IMG/VR virus record: IMGVR_UViG_3300037672_001069
Location: 1-23,062 of that record
DNA length: 23,062 nt
Origin: a virus
Reading direction: 5' to 3' (one strand)
Made by a program: the position numbers and the translations under genes. Below the pieces are notes generated by a model. That model had not been told where the DNA came from and did not search any database. It worked only from the letters and a program-made list of their open reading frames with translations. Below are positions 20,170-23,062 of this stretch, piece after piece. Each line of letters starts with the position of its first letter. The first letter of the stretch is position 1.

Positions 20170-20880
20170 TTACCACCTAATTAATACTGCTATTGCAACC
20201 ATTGCAACTAATAAGTCTAGAGAGTTATCCAGATATACTTTTCCGTCCAATCCTGGATAAAAATCATCATCACCAGTACCAATGTAATCATATGCAACTT
20301 CAACTTCTACAGTTGGATTTCCTATAACATCTTCCCATTTAGCAAAAACGGTTGCTTTCGATGCATTTTCCCACCATTCTTTCCAAGTATCCCAATTAGA
20401 ACTATATTGATTATTAAAATATGCAGTATCAAAGTTTCCTTCATCTTGTCCATGCCAGTCCATCAATCTAAATCCTACTGCATTGCCATCACCTAGTCCA
20501 AGCCTACCAAATAGACCAATTTTGCACTGATCATCTTCTTGACCTTCTTGACATGTATCATCTACAAAAATAGTATTTGGTATTGAAACTAGTCTAGCAA
20601 ATGGACCTATAGTAGATCCATAGGATGCATCATTGAGTCTTTGTTGAGCACCTCTCCAAGGTTTTGGATATGTATCTGATGGACCTATTGGAATATTTCC
20701 AGTAGGATCAAATGAAAAAATTATTGGTGGGTGTGGTCCTCCCAAAAATCCTTCTGTAAATATATTTGTAATTGGACCACCTGGTGATAATCCTCCCGCA
20801 GCACTATATGATATTCCACCTCTACATATACCGTCTTCCCACAGTCTTAAATTACTATTTCTTAGTTCGTTATAGTCCAT
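20170..20880 (-). CDS. unrecognised structural-type protein with hydrophobic C-terminus, 236 aa
   Basis: A 236-residue Gly/Asp/Trp-rich protein. The middle (residues 100-160) has a CX7C pair (CQEGQEDDQC) and a compact stretch of loops (GLFGRLGLGDGNAVGFRLMD). Aromatics (NNQYSSNWDTWKEWWENA) suggest a carbohydrate-binding or packed-core domain, but this is only inference. It ends SLDLLVAMVAIAVLIRW, a 17-residue hydrophobic tail unusual for a soluble virion protein. The genes on either side overlap it or lie three bases away (its ATG overlaps the previous stop), so the block is one transcript. No family recognised. Confidence 0.75.
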   Translation of the reverse strand: MDYNELRNSNLRLWEDGICRGGISYSAAGGLSPGGPITNIFTEGFLGGPHPPIIFSFDPTGNIPIGPSDTYPKPWRGAQQRLNDASYGSTIGPFARLVSIPNTIFVDDTCQEGQEDDQCKIGLFGRLGLGDGNAVGFRLMDWHGQDEGNFDTAYFNNQYSSNWDTWKEWWENASKATVFAKWEDVIGNPTVEVEVAYDYIGTGDDDFYPGLDGKVYLDNSLDLLVAMVAIAVLIRW

Positions 20881-21686
20881 TAAGTTAAATATACGTGTAA
20901 ATCATTACTAGTTCCACCCCATCCAACTTGAATTGACGCTATTCCTACCACTGCTGTTGTTGGTGTGTTTATGCCAACGTTATTATATGAAAATGTACTA
21001 GCGTCAATGATTGTTACAGGAACACCGTTTGGATAAGACGATGTTGATATATTAAAGGAGGTTGCTATACCTGTATTTAGATTCATAATAACACCCCAAT
21101 CATCATATGAAGTGCTTAGTCCGTGTGCCGGAGTGGTAGTTACGATAGCAACATTGTTTGATCTAGAAACTGATGTTGGCGTACAAACTCCCACAGAATC
21201 ATTCCAATTATTCCAAGGTTTTGATGAGTAATCCCTAAATGTAAGATCAGAATCTGTAGTTCCTATTCCAACTTTTTTTAGGCAATTGAAAAATACACTT
21301 ACTTTTGAAACAGTACTACCAACACCAATCGTTGTAGTTCTTTTTGAATCTCCATCTAGAATAGAAATTAACATTGCTTTCGCAACAGAATCTCTATATT
21401 CATGAATTGCCTTAAGGTTTGTTAGCTCACCACCAATTCTTGAATCTGTAATGTAAGTTGATCCAATTCCAACAGGAGATGGAATTCTTCCAATAAATCT
21501 GGAAAGTGTTGCTCCAGCACCAGACTGTATTGGTGCTGGTATGATACTCATCGTATCACTAAATTTGTATAAGTTAAATGCCTCTAATGAAGATCCAATA
21601 CTTATAAAGTCTTTTGAACTATTGATGGTTTCTAGATGAGTATCTAAATGACCTTCTATTGCAATTTTATATCTATCAGTATACAT
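20880..21686 (-). CDS. unrecognised structural-type protein, 268 aa
   Basis: A 268-residue protein rich in Ser, Thr, Gly and Ile, with short repeated VGIG / IGS / IGVGS tracts suggesting beta structure. The N-terminal third (YKIAIEGHLDTHLETINSSK) is followed by a helical part (LKAIHEYRDSVAKAMLISIL) and a beta-rich C-terminal part (ATSFNISTSSYPNGVPV, ending NDLHVYLT). No motif of a known enzyme is seen. It follows the 418-aa gene with a one-base gap and has a Shine-Dalgarno-like GAGGT about eight bases before its ATG. It is probably a tail, baseplate or neck part, by neighbourhood. Confidence 0.75.
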   Translation of the reverse strand: MYTDRYKIAIEGHLDTHLETINSSKDFISIGSSLEAFNLYKFSDTMSIIPAPIQSGAGATLSRFIGRIPSPVGIGSTYITDSRIGGELTNLKAIHEYRDSVAKAMLISILDGDSKRTTTIGVGSTVSKVSVFFNCLKKVGIGTTDSDLTFRDYSSKPWNNWNDSVGVCTPTSVSRSNNVAIVTTTPAHGLSTSYDDWGVIMNLNTGIATSFNISTSSYPNGVPVTIIDASTFSYNNVGINTPTTAVVGIASIQVGWGGTSNDLHVYLT

Positions 21687-21687
21687 T

Positions 21688-22944
21688 CTAGAACCTCACT
21701 TTGATTGGGAATGGAGTTCCTTTTCCCTCTTCGTGTCCACCAACAATAAACGATCTACCAATCCTTCCAGCAGCGCCACCAAAATCTTCCACTGCCGTTG
21801 ATCCTTCTACTGCACCACTTCCGATTTGATTATTAACTTGTGAATGGGTTAAACCTTCACCACCATTCCATCCAGGACGATACATAGACCCATCTTGTAT
21901 AGAAGTGATCGGTTCTCCTGCTGATGAACCGTCACTTCTATCGGATTCATTTCCATAGATGAAATCATAATCATCATGTACAGATGTTATATTTCCACCA
22001 GAGTCTTTAATTACAATAGTAGTTCCAAGTAATAATTCTAATGTAGTCCCATAAGTTCTTACTGTATGAGCGGTATCTCCTGCTTGCATATCAAAATCAA
22101 ATTGTTGTTGAGATGTAGGTGTAAATTGTTCTGTTCTTGGTATTTTTGGTGCATTGATTCTTAATCCACTATGGGCAGGATCTCTAATTGTACCACCCTT
22201 ATCAAATACTTCTTGAATACCTGTTTTTAAATCTGCCAATTCTTGTGGTGTAAAACTAGTTTCTGTTACTTGAGATCCATCACCGTTAAAGTAGTTATTC
22301 ATAAAGTTTGGTATTTTTGCGACAGCATCATTTCCCGAAGAAAACCATATTCTTTGTGCAATTAATCCTAGGTTTGTCCAATCTGAAAGTGCAGAGTCAT
22401 CAGTACCAATAAGTGTATTCCACATATCTTCAAGAAGTGTTGTTGGTGGATTGTTATTGTTATTGGGAGAATTACCTCCAGGATCTCCAGTTGCACCATT
22501 CATAACTTCATCTATAAGTTTCTCTGGTAGTCCTGGTCTTGGAATACCATTAAGTAAATTGGCACTAGAATTGAATGCTGATGCCATTGCATCTTTTGTA
22601 AATACACATCCAAGCATTTGCATAAATTGTCTTCTTTGTGTTGGAGACATTGAGTTTAGAAGTGGACTATTCCCAATAATAAAATCCGTGCCTGGACCAG
22701 TTCCACCAGATCTTTGTTTTATAATAAAAGATGCATATAATAATCCATTCTCTAAAAGTTCTTTTAAAAAATCTCTATCTCTATATGATTCTTCAATATA
22801 ACGTTCAATTTTATCCATCACAACTACTTTATTATTATCGATTTCATATTCATCAATAATTGCTTGTGCAAGTGCCTTGTACTCCACTACAAAGGCATCA
22901 ACTTCTGTTCCCGAAAACGGTATGTCTGGCCAGTTAAAAGTCAT
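21688..22944 (-). CDS. unrecognised virion-type protein, 418 aa
   Basis: A 418-residue protein. The N-terminal 110 residues are helical (MTFNWPDIPFSGTEVDAF, then VVMDKIERYIEESYRDRDF). An Asn/Pro/Gly-rich linker (GDPGGNSPNNNNNPPTT) lies near residues 153-169. The C-terminal part is Gly- and Ser-rich with a late segment (DDYDFIYGNESDRSDGS) and ends GKGTPFPIKVRF. No catalytic motif is seen. GGAG precedes the ATG by about six bases, inside the end of the upstream gene, which shares one base with it. A baseplate or tail role is inferred from its place in the minus-strand block. Confidence 0.75.
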   Translation of the reverse strand: MTFNWPDIPFSGTEVDAFVVEYKALAQAIIDEYEIDNNKVVVMDKIERYIEESYRDRDFLKELLENGLLYASFIIKQRSGGTGPGTDFIIGNSPLLNSMSPTQRRQFMQMLGCVFTKDAMASAFNSSANLLNGIPRPGLPEKLIDEVMNGATGDPGGNSPNNNNNPPTTLLEDMWNTLIGTDDSALSDWTNLGLIAQRIWFSSGNDAVAKIPNFMNNYFNGDGSQVTETSFTPQELADLKTGIQEVFDKGGTIRDPAHSGLRINAPKIPRTEQFTPTSQQQFDFDMQAGDTAHTVRTYGTTLELLLGTTIVIKDSGGNITSVHDDYDFIYGNESDRSDGSSAGEPITSIQDGSMYRPGWNGGEGLTHSQVNNQIGSGAVEGSTAVEDFGGAAGRIGRSFIVGGHEEGKGTPFPIKVRF

Positions 22945-23060
22945 TAGTCTCCGTTCTCCGAAATTAATCTACCTGTGTTGACAGTAGTCTCATTAGCAAA
23001 ATTTTGTGGCATCCGAATTTCACCGTATTCAGTTGTATCTACCTGATGCCCAAATCCTTC
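22944..23060 (-). CDS. C-terminal end of a structural-type gene (5' part outside window)
   Basis: The last 38 codons of a minus-strand gene that continues past the window edge are open in one frame only, ending TAA at 22944-22946, which overlaps the next ATG (TAATG). The tail includes EGFGHQVDTTEYGEIRMPQ and finishes GRLISENGD. The piece is too short to identify. It is likely co-transcribed with the genes below it. Confidence 0.7.
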   Translation of the reverse strand, partial: EGFGHQVDTTEYGEIRMPQNFANETTVNTGRLISENGD

Positions 23061-23062
23061 AC

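Overview
The window looks like a stretch of a T4-like myovirus genome, most probably a marine cyanophage (a phage of Synechococcus or Prochlorococcus). It carries the T4 replication and recombination genes in close order: the end of DNA polymerase gp43, UvsX, helicase gp41 and primase gp61. To these are added MazG and a class Ia ribonucleotide reductase (NrdA and NrdB), a usual cyanophage complement. T4-type late promoters (TATAAATA or close variants) recur. The phage identity comes from gene content and motifs; the exact species or host cannot be read from the window.

Layout. (1) Positions 1-4982, plus strand: gp43 C-terminus, two tiny ORFs, uvsX, gp41, mazG, a DUF401-like multi-pass membrane protein and a small protein. 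These are almost all chained by 1-14 bp overlaps, so probably one operon. (2) 4973-5045: a tRNA-Ala(UGC) that overlaps the preceding ORF. (3) 5067-8476: late-promoter units with a PD-(D/E)XK-type nuclease, a 71-aa ORF, a nucleotidyltransferase with a T4-like capsid-targeting N-terminus, and a 405-aa charged protein with a dockerin-like calcium loop and a Cys cluster. (4) 8516-10020: small proteins, including one with a perfect late promoter and one coiled-coil protein with a C-terminal membrane segment. (5) 10031-14639: gp61, nrdA, nrdB and a small ORF, closed by a strong intrinsic terminator. (6) 14665-17650: a second late region with a short capsid-targeted protein and two long, basic, low-complexity proteins with Gly/Ala-rich segments. 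(7) 17651-23062, minus strand: virion-type genes (a beta-sandwich-like small protein, a Calx-beta/VWA-like protein and unrecognised structural candidates). The two gene blocks converge with no bases between their stop codons. No stretch longer than about 110 bases lacks a gene.

How it fits together. The early/middle block copies and recombines phage DNA, while MazG and NrdAB adjust nucleotide pools. The late units appear to make particle components. Two plus-strand late proteins begin with a sequence closely resembling the T4 internal-protein targeting peptide (MKTYQEFIAE, cut by gp21). One of these is an enzyme-like nucleotidyltransferase, so the most interesting hypothesis here is a set of proteins packed into the head and possibly delivered to the host with the DNA. 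The minus-strand block probably builds tail, baseplate or fibre parts. Protein calls rest on motifs read by eye; no database search was run.
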